A stretch of 64,000 bases of DNA from Fibrobacterota bacterium (GTDB lineage Bacteria > Fibrobacterota > Chitinivibrionia > Chitinivibrionales > FEN-1185). The stretch lies in contig PLWQ01000040.1 in the NCBI GenBank assembly GCA_003165595.1, forward strand, positions 62,001-126,000, written 5' to 3'. The notes under the pieces were generated by a model. It worked only from the letters and a program-made list of their open reading frames with translations. It did no database searches and was not told the DNA's origin. A program made the position numbers and the translations under genes. Shown here in pieces: positions 8,094 through 18,270 of the stretch (position 1 is its first letter; each line of letters starts with the position of its first letter).

Positions 8094-8306
8094 TCAACGA
8101 CTTCCCCCGCCCATAAAATATAGGAAATCCACTTCGTCGTTTTCCGCCACACGTGACGTGCCGAAATCCTTGGACTGGGCAAAAGCGCCGTTGATCTGGA
8201 CCGACACATACTCGGGCATCTCCACCTTTTCCAGGACAAGAAGTTCGGAAATCGTGGGGCTGCTCGCCGCGATCGTCTTTTCGACTCCGTTTACCTTCAG
8301 ATTCAT
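8094..8306 (-). CDS. ThiS-like sulfur carrier with C-terminal extension
   Basis: A 70-aa ubiquitin-fold carrier. It starts MNLKVNGVEKTIAASSPTISELL and ends with DEVDFLYFMGGGSR. Mature ThiS ends in Gly-Gly, but this one continues with Ser-Arg after a triple glycine. The last residues would need removal before adenylation, which is the expected job of the JAMM protease encoded two genes downstream. This arrangement recalls the QbsE/QbsD and HcyS/HcyD carriers. First gene of the operon, with a GAGGGAG ribosome site. No thiG or metY lies nearby, so the sulfur acceptor is unknown. Confidence 0.88.
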   Translation of the reverse strand: MNLKVNGVEKTIAASSPTISELLVLEKVEMPEYVSVQINGAFAQSKDFGTSRVAENDEVDFLYFMGGGSR

Positions 8307-8681
8307 GATCAGACTCCCTCTGGATCAGGTCGCACCGGAATTCCCGTTATCGAGAATCGTGGTTCGCAAATCGGCACTTGGTTCCTTCCCATCCGTCCCA
8401 TGCGATCCCAGCTCTCTTTGCCTTTACGTCCTCTCTCATGTACGGAATGTTTATGCACTACCTTAATATCCCTCAATTTTTGTGCCAAATTTTGGGAGAG
8501 TCAAGCACCACCACCAGAGGTGGCGGCCTGTTCTAGTGCGGCTGGAAGCACTCCAGTGCTTTTGCGAGGCAACACGCTCCACTGGCGGCGCCAGTGGTTT
8601 CCGGAAATGCGTGTAATGAGCTTGGCTTGCGATAGGGATGGGGCGGAGATCGAGATTGAAGAACCCGCAGCAGAGCTGCTA

Positions 8682-8728
8682 GGACCGCGATTGCAACTGG
8701 ATGTACGCCCCAGTGAGCAGCCTGCAAT
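8682..8728 (+). repeat. 47-nt direct repeat, copy 1
   Basis: Pairs with 8839-8885, differing at 3 of 47 positions by eye. Both copies begin GGACCGCGATT and end CAGTGAGCAGCCTGCAAT. They are 157 nt apart, start to start, in a gene-free region. Confidence 0.8.
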
Positions 8729-8838
8729 CCTTCTTTCCCTAAGGAAAGGTAGACTTAATAGTCGCTTGCTAACCCCGGAGCACCAGGACTACGACTGCAT
8801 ACAACACTGCAGGAGTAGACGCGACAGCGAACCTCCGA

Positions 8839-8885
8839 GGACCGCGATTACAACCGGATGTACACCCCAGTGAGCAGCCTGCAAT
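8839..8885 (+). repeat. 47-nt direct repeat, copy 2
   Basis: Second copy of the repeat at 8682-8728; it leads directly into the R3-type segment GCGCTCGCTGTGGGATTCAA that also occurs at the end of the 18.2 kb repeat. Confidence 0.8.
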
Positions 8886-9059
8886 GCGCTCGCTGTGGGA
8901 TTCAAATGGAAACCGGGAAAGAGGCAACTTTGGCAAAAAGCAGCTGCTCGCGGAAGCCGGGGCATTTCCGGGTCAGTGTGTTCCCGTCTGCCCCGTAACG
9001 GCCTCTACGCTTCCCCAATGTACTTCGTAAACCCTTTAACTTTTCAACTTCTCAACTCG

Positions 9060-9809
9060 CTAGTCCCTCGCCATCGACAGCACCCGCACCGCTCGCGCGC
9101 CCGCATCAAGCAGGGCCCGGGCGCAACCGCTGGTTGTGGCACCGGTCGTCACGATGTCGTCAACCAGCACCACTCCTCTGCCGCGCACCAGGTCCGGTCG
9201 CCGCACGCAGAACGCGCCGGCCAGGTTCCTGAGCCGAAGTTCCTTCGACAATGCGGTCTGGGTCCTGGTCGATCTTCTCCTTTGCAAAGCATTGCCGCAA
9301 AGCGCAATGTTGGTGGCACCGGAACAGGTAATACCGTTCGCAAGGCGTTCCGCCTGGTTGTAGCCGCGTTTGAGCGCGCGCAGGAAGTGGAGCGGCACGG
9401 GCACGGCAATGTCCATGCCTTCCCAGAAATCATTCGGGACGAGGTGCGCATACGTTTTGCCGACGTAAAGGGCCAGGCTCTTGAGATTGCCGTATTTGAA
9501 GGCGTGGGTGATCTCCTTGACGGTATCGTCAAAATCGAACAGGGAATAGATTCGCTCGAAGGGAAAGTCCCAGGCATATCCGCACGCACATGCGGCAAAC
9601 CGGCGGTCTTGGGCGCACAGGGGGCACGCATCGCGGTTGTCATGATTCCGGGCAAGCCGCACCACGCAGCCCTTACACAACCACGGGTTTCCCGGCGAGC
9701 ACGGGCCATTGCACGCGATGCAAAGGGTCGGAAAGAAAAACTCCGCCGCGTTGCGGCCGGCGCTCCGCAGGACGTTGGCGGCAAAGGGCGCCACGTCAGG
9801 CAGCGGCAT
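9060..9809 (-). CDS. comF: ComF-family phosphoribosyltransferase-like protein
   Basis: A 249-aa ComF/GntX-type protein. The N-terminal zinc region has CIACNGPC, WLCKGC and CPLC cysteine pairs. The C-terminal phosphoribosyltransferase fold carries the PRPP loop VVLVDDIVTTGAT. ComF is linked to DNA uptake in competent bacteria, but the family is widespread and its enzymatic role is unclear. The first 14 nt overlap the end of lgt, so it is translated from the same mRNA. No other competence genes are in view. Confidence 0.9.
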   Translation of the reverse strand: MPLPDVAPFAANVLRSAGRNAAEFFFPTLCIACNGPCSPGNPWLCKGCVVRLARNHDNRDACPLCAQDRRFAACACGYAWDFPFERIYSLFDFDDTVKEITHAFKYGNLKSLALYVGKTYAHLVPNDFWEGMDIAVPVPLHFLRALKRGYNQAERLANGITCSGATNIALCGNALQRRRSTRTQTALSKELRLRNLAGAFCVRRPDLVRGRGVVLVDDIVTTGATTSGCARALLDAGARAVRVLSMARD

Positions 9810-10626
9810 GTGGAGGAGCCGGTTTCGCCGGGTCTTCCTCTTTGGAAAGGAAGTTGCGCAGGATGAGCCCGGAGAACAGGATAAAGAACACGATGCAAAT
9901 CACCTGGTTGTGGGAGAGCGGCCCCAGCCGTTCGTGCGTCGTGTAGAACCGTGTGAAATCCACGCCGAAGCGCAGCACGGAGTACATGATGCCCGTAAGG
10001 AAGAACCGGAATCCGACGAACGTTTTTCTCGTTCCGACAAGCAGAATGATAATTGCGATAAGAAGGCCGCCGCCCGATTCGATAAGCTGTGACGGGATGA
10101 GGGCATGCGCATGGATGTCGTGCATGTACGCGCCCGCAGGGCTGTTTGCGGGAAAGGCCACGCCGCAGGAGGACGAGGTTGCCGAGCCGTAGCAGCAGCC
10201 GTTGAGAAAACAGCCGATGCGCGTGAGAAAAATGCCGAACCCCAGGCTTGCGCACGACAGGTCGGCGTAGGGGAGAAACGGCTCCTTTTTGGCGCGAAAG
10301 TACACGACGCCGGCAACGATTGCGCCGATGAAGCCGCCGTACATCACAAGCCCGCCGATGCCGAGGTTGCCGCCGTGAAAAGGATTGAAGATGCCGGTGA
10401 GGTCGCCGGAGAATTCCTCGAAGTGAAGAACCACGTAGTAGAGCCTCGCGCCGACGATGGCGGAGAGGATCACCCAGAATCCGAGGTCCGAAATAACGTT
10501 CGGGTCCAGGCCGGCGCGCTTTGCGCGCCACGCGGCGAACCAGATGCCGATCAAGAACGACATGGCGAGCATGAAACCGTACGAATGGATAGGAAAGCTG
10601 AAAATATGGAATAGTATGGGGTGCAT
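9796..10626 (-). CDS. lgt: Prolipoprotein diacylglyceryl transferase
   Basis: A 276-aa inner-membrane enzyme that transfers diacylglycerol from phosphatidylglycerol to the lipobox cysteine of prolipoproteins. Start at 10626 gives MHPILFHIFSFPIHSYGFMLA, the typical Lgt N-terminus. Further family marks are GARLYYV, GGLVMYGGFIG and the signature RIGCFLNGCCYG, with H-SQLIES nearby. Seven hydrophobic segments are visible. A longer in-frame start at 10770 would add 48 residues without family similarity. Downstream comF overlaps by 14 nt. Element R2 lies between this gene and rodA. Confidence 0.95.
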   Translation of the reverse strand: MHPILFHIFSFPIHSYGFMLAMSFLIGIWFAAWRAKRAGLDPNVISDLGFWVILSAIVGARLYYVVLHFEEFSGDLTGIFNPFHGGNLGIGGLVMYGGFIGAIVAGVVYFRAKKEPFLPYADLSCASLGFGIFLTRIGCFLNGCCYGSATSSSCGVAFPANSPAGAYMHDIHAHALIPSQLIESGGGLLIAIIILLVGTRKTFVGFRFFLTGIMYSVLRFGVDFTRFYTTHERLGPLSHNQVICIVFFILFSGLILRNFLSKEEDPAKPAPPHAAA

Positions 10627-10744
10627 GTAATTGCGTCGTCCTTTCGGAAATGTGCAAAGAGTCCGAGCGAAGAAAATAAAACGAGCGTGGCAGGGAGTGG
10701 TATAGAAGTTTGAACGGCGGCAAAAGGACGCCACCACCATGAAG

Positions 10745-10919
10745 GCGTTGCGGAAACATGACGCGCTCAATGCGCAAGCGTTGAGCTTCGCGCATGTTTC
10801 CGCAGAGAGGGGTGTGGGTGCAGATCACCGCGCGCCCCTTTGAGGCGCGCGGAAGCTGCACCCCAGGATTGCGCCTGCCCAACAGGAAGGGCAGAAAGCG
10901 CATACTTCTCCCCACCAGA
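10745..10919 (+). repeat. Element R2, copy 1: three tandem hairpins
   Basis: Begins GCGTTGCG and ends CCCCACCAG. Hairpin 1 pairs TGCGGAAACATG (10749-10760) with its complement at 10793-10804, with more pairing inside. Hairpin 2 pairs GGGTGCAG (10816-10823) with CTGCACCC (10856-10863), with an inner GC-rich stem. Hairpin 3 pairs TGCGCCTGCCC (10870-10880) with GGGCAG and GCGCA (10889-10902). The same layout with different stem sequences recurs at 46231-46382. It lies antisense to the flanking genes rodA and lgt. Confidence 0.7.
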
Positions 10920-10938
10920 GACATTTGATTAGGAAGAA

Positions 10939-12216
10939 CTAAAAGTCCTGTTTGCTGTATCTCGCATTAAGCAAGAACCCGAGCAGAATCGCAATAGTCA
11001 AAGTGAACGACCCGCCGTAGCTCAGGAAGGGTAGTGGCACGCCCACAACCGGCATCATGCCCAGCGTCATGGACACGTTGATGAATACGTGAAACGCGAG
11101 CAGCGATACCGAGCCCACCACAACCAGGTTGGTGAACCGGTTGCGCACTACCTGTGTGGTGGTGTAACCGCGAATAATGAGAAAGAGGAACAAGAGCAGA
11201 ATAGCGGTGCAGCCGAAAAGGCCGAACTGCTCCCCCAGTACGGAGAAGATGAAATCGGTATGCTGCTCGGGCAGAAACGACAGCCGTGTCTGCGTGCCCT
11301 GAAGGTATCCTTTACCCATCACGTTGCCCGAGCCGATGGCGACCTTGGACTGAATCACCTGGTAGCCAGCGCCGGCAGGGTCCATCTGTGGGTTGATAAA
11401 GGAAAGAATGCGCTTCTTCTGGTAATCCTTGAGCACGCCGTTCCACGCAAAGGTCGTGATGCCCGCCGTTATCAGGTTGAGCGCCACAACGCCCACGAGG
11501 ATGAGCATGCGCGGACGGGTAAAATAGAGCACGGCGCACAGGACCACAAAAAATACGCCCCAGGGAATGGCTTCCCAGATGCCGCCGTGGGTGTTGAAAG
11601 TGAACGCAAGGATGAGCGGAATGGCCGACAGCGCCAGTGACACGGCGGGCGAGAACAGGAAGAAAAGTTCCAGAAACGTGAGGCCGGCCCAGTACAGCAT
11701 CGGTATTGCCATAAGCCCCAGGATGAGCGCGGTGCCAAGGTCCGGCTGCTTGAGAATGAGTCCGAAGGGCACCATTATCATGACGCCCGGAAGCAGAAAC
11801 GAGGGAAGGCGCTCCAGCGAAATTGTCTTTGTGGAAAAATACCGGGCAAGCGCGAGCAGGAGCCCGATTTTCGCAAACTCGGACGGTTGTATGCGCAGAC
11901 CCGCGATGTTCACCCACCGCTCCGCTCCTTTGGACACGACGCCCGTAAAGAATCCGTACAGGAGAAGAAGCAGGGACGCGCCGTACATCACGTACGCGAA
12001 CGAGAAGTAGAATCTCGTCGGAATGGAAGTGACGATGAGGATGATGACGGCCCCGCTTGCAATCCAGATTATCTGATTCCTTGTCGAATGAATAAGCGGG
12101 CCCGAATCGTAGATGTGCGTTGCGGAGAATATCAGAAACACGCCAACGATCCACAGCGCCAGCGCCGTGAGCACGAGCGGCAAATCGAATTCGGTTTTCT
12201 TCTTTATCTCGAACAT
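10939..12216 (-). CDS. rodA: Peptidoglycan glycosyltransferase RodA
   Basis: A 425-aa SEDS-family polymerase that extends glycan strands from lipid II during cell elongation, paired with PBP2. About ten transmembrane helices are visible. Family motifs include GAERWVNIAGLRIQPSEFAK, QPDLGTALI and FLPEQHTDFIFSVLGEQFG, with a C-terminal SYGGSFTLTIAILLGFLLN. Start at 12216 (MFEIKKKTEFDLP) lies 10 nt after the PBP2 stop. A longer start would run into PBP2 without similarity. It belongs to RodA rather than FtsW by its place in the mre operon. Confidence 0.95.
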   Translation of the reverse strand: MFEIKKKTEFDLPLVLTALALWIVGVFLIFSATHIYDSGPLIHSTRNQIIWIASGAVIILIVTSIPTRFYFSFAYVMYGASLLLLLYGFFTGVVSKGAERWVNIAGLRIQPSEFAKIGLLLALARYFSTKTISLERLPSFLLPGVMIMVPFGLILKQPDLGTALILGLMAIPMLYWAGLTFLELFFLFSPAVSLALSAIPLILAFTFNTHGGIWEAIPWGVFFVVLCAVLYFTRPRMLILVGVVALNLITAGITTFAWNGVLKDYQKKRILSFINPQMDPAGAGYQVIQSKVAIGSGNVMGKGYLQGTQTRLSFLPEQHTDFIFSVLGEQFGLFGCTAILLLFLFLIIRGYTTTQVVRNRFTNLVVVGSVSLLAFHVFINVSMTLGMMPVVGVPLPFLSYGGSFTLTIAILLGFLLNARYSKQDF

Positions 12217-12226
12217 GATGGTATTG

Positions 12227-14125
12227 TCAATTCGCCGATCTTGATTTGTGCTTGTCGGCAAGCGCGGTCTGCGCGCAGGAGTCGGCAATTCTCTTGCCTT
12301 CGGGATCGTGGCTGAAGTAATACCGCAGCACCGCGCCCGAGATGGGCGCCGCGATGCTGCCGCCATGACCCGCATTTTCCGCGACCGTCGAAATTGAAAT
12401 CACCGGGGCTTCCGCGGGCGCGCACCCCATAAACAGCGCATGCGTTTTCTCGCCCTGCGGGTTCTGAGCGCTGCCAGTTTTGCCGCCCACCGGCACATTG
12501 GGTACGTTGGCGCGTCCTCCCGTGCCGCCCGCCGACATCACCTCGATAAGCGATTTGTGAAGCGTACCAATGATGGCTGAGTCCAGATTAAGCGTCTTGA
12601 GCACCGTTGGGTTCTGCTGGGCTATCACCATGCCGTCGCTGTTGCGGACTTCTTTCATGAGAAACGGGCGATACACGTAATTGCCGTTTCCCAAAGCGCC
12701 GGCGAGCATGGCGAGTTGCAGCGGCGTAACAAGCTGCGTTTGTCCGATGGCCATATCCATTGCCAGGCCCGGGGTCCATACCCAGTGCCGGGATGCGAAG
12801 CGGCGGTTGTATTCCTCTTCGCCCGAAAGCCATCCGGATTTTTCTCCGTACAGGTCGATGCCTGTCGGCTGGCCAAGGCAGAAGAGATCCGCAGCCTTGT
12901 TGATTATCTTGTCTCCCAGGCGCAAGCCTGCCTGATAGAAATAGACGTCGCACGAGGCTTTTACCGCGCCGATCAGGTCGAGGCTGCCGTGGCCCTTGAG
13001 GTCCCAGCAGTGCGCAATTCGGCCGCCCAGCCGGTAATAGCCGTAGCAGGGCGTGGGCATGTGGGTTGTCCCGGAAATCTTTCCGCTCATGAGACCTGCC
13101 GCTGCCGTGACGAGTTTGAACGTGGACCCGGGCGGATACGTGCCGGCGATGGCGCGGTTGTTGAGCGGAAGGTTCGGATCGAGCGCAACGGTCGCCCAGT
13201 TCCTGGATCGCTGTGCCGCCGCCGCGGAGAAAATATTCGGGTCTACCGACGGGCTCGACACCATCGCAAGCACGCCGCCATCGCGCGGGTCAAGCGCGAC
13301 GGTGGAACCCTTGAACGCCTCTGGAAACGAGTCGGCCGCGACCGTCTGCAGGGCGGCGTCGAGCGTGAGATACACGTTGCCGCCCGGCACCGGGTCGGCG
13401 CGGGGCATGTCTTTAATGGTCCCCAGGCTTTTGCCGTAGGCATTTACCTCCACGTATTCCTGGCCGTCCTTACCGCGAAAGATTTCCTCGTACTGGCGCT
13501 CGATGCCCGCCTTGCCGATGAGGTCTCCGTAGTGGTATCCCTGGTTCTTGAGGGAGTCGAATTGCGTTTCGGGAATTTCGCTCATGTAACCCAGTACGTG
13601 GAACGCCTTGCGCCCCAGAGGATACTCTCGCCGCGATTCGGTTTCCACAGTGATGCCCGGCAGTTCCATGGAATGCTCTTCGATAATGGACACCACTTCC
13701 ATGGACACGTCTTCCTTGAGCCTCGCAGGGTCGAACCGCCGCCGTTGCGCGTCGCGCAGCGCCAGCCACAGGTCGGTGCTGTCGAACACCGGATGGCCGC
13801 TTGAGTCGCGGATCTTAATCAGGTTCTTAACAATATCGGAGCGTTTCTTGACTTTGTAGGGGAGCACACAGATGGAATACGACGGCCGGTTGCGGGCGAG
13901 CACCTGGCCGTTTCGGTCCAGAATGAGGCCGCGTGGGGCCTTGATGACGCGCAGCTGCATCCCGTTTTCTTTTGACAACCTGATGTTAAGCTCGGCCTGG
14001 ACCACCTGGAGGTAGAAAAGACGCGCTACCAAAATGGAGAACAGCGCCGCCACTACGATAGAGAGCCGGAGGCTCTTGCCGGCCCGTTCCTGCTGGTCAT
14101 CTTGAAAATGCGAGCTTATGGGCAT
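12227..14125 (-). CDS. mrdA: Penicillin-binding protein 2
   Basis: A 632-aa class B transpeptidase that cross-links peptidoglycan for lateral growth with RodA. A single N-terminal membrane anchor is at about 20-42. The dimerisation (pedestal) region begins around RVIKAPRGLILDRNG. In the catalytic domain the nucleophile is Ser334 in STFK, the second motif is Ser391-Cys-Asp393, and KTG is at 549-551. All active-site motifs are intact. It lies 9 nt downstream of mreD and 10 nt upstream of rodA, the common elongasome order. Confidence 0.95.
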   Translation of the reverse strand: MPISSHFQDDQQERAGKSLRLSIVVAALFSILVARLFYLQVVQAELNIRLSKENGMQLRVIKAPRGLILDRNGQVLARNRPSYSICVLPYKVKKRSDIVKNLIKIRDSSGHPVFDSTDLWLALRDAQRRRFDPARLKEDVSMEVVSIIEEHSMELPGITVETESRREYPLGRKAFHVLGYMSEIPETQFDSLKNQGYHYGDLIGKAGIERQYEEIFRGKDGQEYVEVNAYGKSLGTIKDMPRADPVPGGNVYLTLDAALQTVAADSFPEAFKGSTVALDPRDGGVLAMVSSPSVDPNIFSAAAAQRSRNWATVALDPNLPLNNRAIAGTYPPGSTFKLVTAAAGLMSGKISGTTHMPTPCYGYYRLGGRIAHCWDLKGHGSLDLIGAVKASCDVYFYQAGLRLGDKIINKAADLFCLGQPTGIDLYGEKSGWLSGEEEYNRRFASRHWVWTPGLAMDMAIGQTQLVTPLQLAMLAGALGNGNYVYRPFLMKEVRNSDGMVIAQQNPTVLKTLNLDSAIIGTLHKSLIEVMSAGGTGGRANVPNVPVGGKTGSAQNPQGEKTHALFMGCAPAEAPVISISTVAENAGHGGSIAAPISGAVLRYYFSHDPEGKRIADSCAQTALADKHKSRSAN

Positions 14126-14134
14126 CGTTTGCCC

Positions 14135-14632
14135 TTACTTTCTGGCCAGGGGCTTCACCAGCATGTCCCACGCGAACCACAGCGCCGCAACGGCAATGGA
14201 GTAGATCGCCCGGGGCAGCGTGTGCAGGAGCAGCCCGCCAAAAATGGTCGACACGGGATCTCCCAGTTTTGCTACCTGGACAATAAGGAAAAGCGAGTCA
14301 TGAAGGATGAACGCAACGAACATGAGCGCCATTTTGATAAGCGGGTCGGTGCGCATCATGCGCTCGTTGAACAGGCCCAGAAACGCACCGGTCGCCATTG
14401 CGACGAGCGCGTTTTGCCCGAGAAGCGAGGGCGAATAAAGGTCGACGCCAAGGCCCATGAAAAAGCCCACGAAAATGCCGGGCATTACGCCGTACCTGAT
14501 GCAGAAGAAAAACAAAACGACAAGGAGCAGGTCGGGCTTGATGCCGGCTATGGCAATAACCGGCACGAACGACGTCTGCAGGATGAGCGACGCCGCGAAG
14601 ACCAGTATCCATTGTGTTATCTGGGCCATCAT
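14135..14632 (-). CDS. mreD: Rod-shape protein MreD
   Basis: A 165-aa integral membrane protein with five or six hydrophobic segments, typical MreD size. It starts MMAQITQWILVFAASLILQTSF and contains IKPDLLLVVLFFFCIRYG and GFFMGLGVDLYSPSLLGQNAL, both conserved in the family. It overlaps the end of mreC by 4 nt, and PBP2 follows 9 nt later. It should join MreC, PBP2 and RodA in the elongation complex. Confidence 0.93.
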   Translation of the reverse strand: MMAQITQWILVFAASLILQTSFVPVIAIAGIKPDLLLVVLFFFCIRYGVMPGIFVGFFMGLGVDLYSPSLLGQNALVAMATGAFLGLFNERMMRTDPLIKMALMFVAFILHDSLFLIVQVAKLGDPVSTIFGGLLLHTLPRAIYSIAVAALWFAWDMLVKPLARK

Positions 14633-15462
14633 TTTCCATTCTCAAGGGAATCGAGTTCGCTCTTGAAGGACGCCCATTGCGGCGACATCTTGATCACAAA
14701 GACCTCCTCCATCCGGTCGAAATCCACTTCCGGTTTTACAAATGCTTTTTTGAAAATCGGATCGCGGTTTTCTTCCAGTTTCACAACGGTGCCTGCAAGC
14801 AGGCCCTTGGGATATATGCCGCCCAGGCCCGACGTGACAATGGTGTCGCCGACCGCCACGTCCGCGTGGGCGCGAAACATGATGAAAAAGTCGCTGCCGT
14901 TTGTCGTCTCCAGAATGCCGATCTCCCGGGTGCGGTCGATCATGACGCTGGTGCGGTTCGCCGGGTCTATAAGGAGCTGCACCAGGCTCATGCGGCCCAT
15001 GACCTGCGCCACCTTTCCGGCAACGCCGCGGCTCGTCATCACCGGCATGTAGGGCACAATGCCGTCGTCTCTGCCGACATTGACAATTGCGCTCCGCGAC
15101 AGGTACGACGGATCCCGCACCACCACGCGGGCGGGTGCCAGGGTAAAGGAAAACTGGCGGGAGATACCAAGCAGGTCGGTGAGGCGCTCGTTCTCACGCG
15201 TGTTTTCGGTGAGCAGGGCGACCTTTACGGAAAGAGAAGCAATCTGCTCTTTGAGCTTGCGATTTTCCGCAAAAATGTTCTTGATGCGCGTGGTCTGGTT
15301 GAAATAGAACTGGAACGGATAGAAGACGCTCACGGTAAGGAACCGCGCAATGCGCTGCTGCTGCATCTGCGGGCTGTTGAGCATCCAGATGCTAACGATC
15401 GACAGGATGAGCAGCGAGGTGATGTTGCGATGAGATGCGAAGAACCGGATAATCCACTGCAT
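14629..15462 (-). CDS. mreC: Rod-shape protein MreC
   Basis: A 277-aa bitopic protein. It has an N-terminal membrane helix (residues 13-30), a coiled coil (about 55-100, RKLKEQIASLSVKVALLTEN) and two beta barrels with family motifs LLGISRQFSF, INVGRDDGIV-like AIVNVGRDDGIVPYMPV, and TSGLGGIYPKGLLAGTV. MreC activates PBP2-RodA in the periplasm. It overlaps mreD by 4 nt and follows mreB by 37 nt. Confidence 0.95.
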   Translation of the reverse strand: MQWIIRFFASHRNITSLLILSIVSIWMLNSPQMQQQRIARFLTVSVFYPFQFYFNQTTRIKNIFAENRKLKEQIASLSVKVALLTENTRENERLTDLLGISRQFSFTLAPARVVVRDPSYLSRSAIVNVGRDDGIVPYMPVMTSRGVAGKVAQVMGRMSLVQLLIDPANRTSVMIDRTREIGILETTNGSDFFIMFRAHADVAVGDTIVTSGLGGIYPKGLLAGTVVKLEENRDPIFKKAFVKPEVDFDRMEEVFVIKMSPQWASFKSELDSLENGK

Positions 15463-15499
15463 GATCTGCTCTGGGGTGGCCCCGAAGGGGGCAAAAAAA

Positions 15500-16531
<1,032 letters not shown>

Positions 16532-16731
16532 ATGGCAAGCCTCTTATAGTCAAAGAGTGGAGATAGCTTATTTAATAAAGTACTGGCAGAAAGGGCGCTT
16601 TTGGCGTTACAAACTAATAGGTTACGCGTGTGCCGACGCTTCAGTCCGTGCCTAATAACGAAATATACAATAATAACCGCCAGTTGGGTATAGAATTGTA
16701 TCCCCTGCCGAGACCTTTGGACCAATGCAGG

Positions 16732-18054
16732 TTACCGGCCGGGTGGAGACGATGGCTGCTTTACGGATGCTGAATCGACGGGGGCCGGACGGGGTTTGGG
16801 CGCCGTGGTCGTTTGCGTGGAGATCGAATCGGCCTTTGGCTGCACCTGCGCAGCCGCCAGGCTGTCCCGCACGGGAGCGGGTGCCGGCGTTCCGATTTTT
16901 GTTTGTGAAGCCGGTACGACCGTGTCCGGCAGCGATGCCGCTGCACCTTTGGCTTCGGCGGGCTTTGCCTCCGTCGGCTTTACTTCTGCGGGTTTCACTT
17001 CCACCGGTTGCATCTCCAGCGGTTTCGTCGTCGCGGGCTGACGGGCGGCGGCCGCCTTCTTGACGGATGCCTGTTTTTGAGGCGCAAGCGTGTAGGTGAG
17101 CGCGAAGTACGGATTGAACTCGATGTCGGAGACCAGCGAGGTCACGGCGCACGCCATGTCGAACGACAGCATGGCAAAGCGCAGTCCTGCGCCCACCGAC
17201 AGGACATCGGTGTCGTAATTGAACCGTTTCCCTATTCGCAAAGCAATATACCTGGTGAGCCAGGCCTCGACGCCCACGGGAACCGAAATCCTGTTCCCCA
17301 GCTGGGACAGCGAGGTTACCTTGTACCCCACGTCGCGATACACAATATCGCCGGTAACGGTGTAGCCGATGCCGAGCAGCGTGTCCGAATATGCCGCGCC
17401 GGCGCGGCCGCTGCGCGGCAGCGGGGCACCCTCTCCGAAAGCTCGCGTTTCGTCAAGGCCGCCCGTGGTGGAACCCAGTTGGAACACGGCAGCTCCGAGC
17501 GCGAGCCTGTCGGGAATGATCCGGTAGGTGAGGCCCGCCGACACCGAGATGCCGTAAGAGGTGGACGACACGATCCTTTCCTGCATGCCGTTGAGGCAGA
17601 TCGCAAGCCCCAGGTTTTCGCCCTTGTAGCCGAAGCAGAGCGACAGGGCCGAGCCGTCGTATGAGCCGGGAACGTTGTAATCGGGACCGTTGATAAAATC
17701 GGACGGAATGATGCCGCCGATAAACTCGTTGGTGAAATTGACGGCGGCGAACATGTTGAGAAATGTCCAGGCGCCTTCGCAAAACGCAATTGTATTCTCG
17801 GAAGGGAGCGGCGCGTAGCCGAGGTTGAGGTACGGCCGCGAGTCAAGCGCGGGCGACGCGGGGTTGTACACGCCGAAACCCGCTCCGCCAAGCGCGGTTC
17901 CGGCATACCCCATGCCAACCTGCCGCGGCGACGGAAGAAAGTCGAGGAACTGGAACCCGGACATGGATGCTTCCTGGTCGGCGGCATAGACCCCGGAAAG
18001 AAGGCCGGCGGCAAGCAGGGAAAGCAGCTGAAGCGATACGATGGATTTCTTCAT
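16732..18054 (-). CDS. PorV/PorQ-like outer-membrane protein with Pro-rich tail
   Basis: A 440-aa exported protein. ATG at 18054 gives a signal peptide ending SGVYA. Residues 30-330 are a predicted beta barrel that starts with the PorV/PorQ-type entry FLDFLPSPRQVGMGYAGTA and ANPA-like YNPASPAL. Residues 335-440 form a long Pro/Lys/Ala linker with imperfect repeats (EVKPAEVKPTEAKPAEAK). Such barrels escort type IX substrates or act in surface assembly. The tail, absent from typical family members, may reach into the periplasm or bind peptidoglycan. It is the last gene of the ftsK-side cluster. Confidence 0.8.
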   Translation of the reverse strand: MKKSIVSLQLLSLLAAGLLSGVYAADQEASMSGFQFLDFLPSPRQVGMGYAGTALGGAGFGVYNPASPALDSRPYLNLGYAPLPSENTIAFCEGAWTFLNMFAAVNFTNEFIGGIIPSDFINGPDYNVPGSYDGSALSLCFGYKGENLGLAICLNGMQERIVSSTSYGISVSAGLTYRIIPDRLALGAAVFQLGSTTGGLDETRAFGEGAPLPRSGRAGAAYSDTLLGIGYTVTGDIVYRDVGYKVTSLSQLGNRISVPVGVEAWLTRYIALRIGKRFNYDTDVLSVGAGLRFAMLSFDMACAVTSLVSDIEFNPYFALTYTLAPQKQASVKKAAAARQPATTKPLEMQPVEVKPAEVKPTEAKPAEAKGAAASLPDTVVPASQTKIGTPAPAPVRDSLAAAQVQPKADSISTQTTTAPKPRPAPVDSASVKQPSSPPGR

Positions 18055-18149
18055 ATTTGGTCCAAAAGATACATCGGGCCGTGAGAATTTCACTATTTAC
18101 CTATGTGATGATCTCCGTAACTTTTCAACTGTCAACTTTTGACTTTGAA

Positions 18150-18270
18150 AGACCTCGCAGCAAGCTGCGAGGAATCTTTCCATCCCTATGGAATGAAAAC
18201 GTACTCATAGCCGCTCGCTAACCCCGAAGCAGAGCTTCGAGAAATACGCTCGCTATGGGATTCAACTAGA
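18150..18270 (+). repeat. R3-type intergenic repeat
   Basis: Contains CCGCTCGCTAACCCCGAAGC (18211-18230) and TACGCTCGCTATGGGATTCAA. Near matches occur in the same order at about 8760-8915. It also has short stems (CCTCGCAGCAAGCTGCGAGG, 18154-18173, and CGAAGC-AGA-GCTTCG). Its last bases overlap the stop codon of the PorV-like gene that ends at 18266. Confidence 0.6.

Larger units (their letters stand above)
8307..9059. other. Gene-free stretch with degenerate repeats
   Basis: No credible coding sequence. It holds the operon leader, a palindrome (CCACTGGC-GGC-GCCAGTGG, 8579-8597), two copies of a 47-nt direct repeat, and an R3-type segment (about 8755-8915: TCGCTTGCTAACCCCGGAGC and GCGCTCGCTGTGGGATTCAA) that also occurs near 18.2 kb. 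Confidence 0.55.

Noticed and set aside
8094-8306. Assignment of the carrier as thiamine ThiS
   Set aside because: The C-terminal extension and the adjacent JAMM protease fit trimmed carriers better, and no thiG or thiH is nearby.
8682-8885. CRISPR array
   Set aside because: Only two imperfect copies 157 nt apart with no regular spacers and no cas genes in the window.
9149-10924. Long minus-strand frame through lgt, comF and R2
   Set aside because: Arg/Pro/Cys-rich translation with no family pattern; it overlaps two clear genes in another frame.
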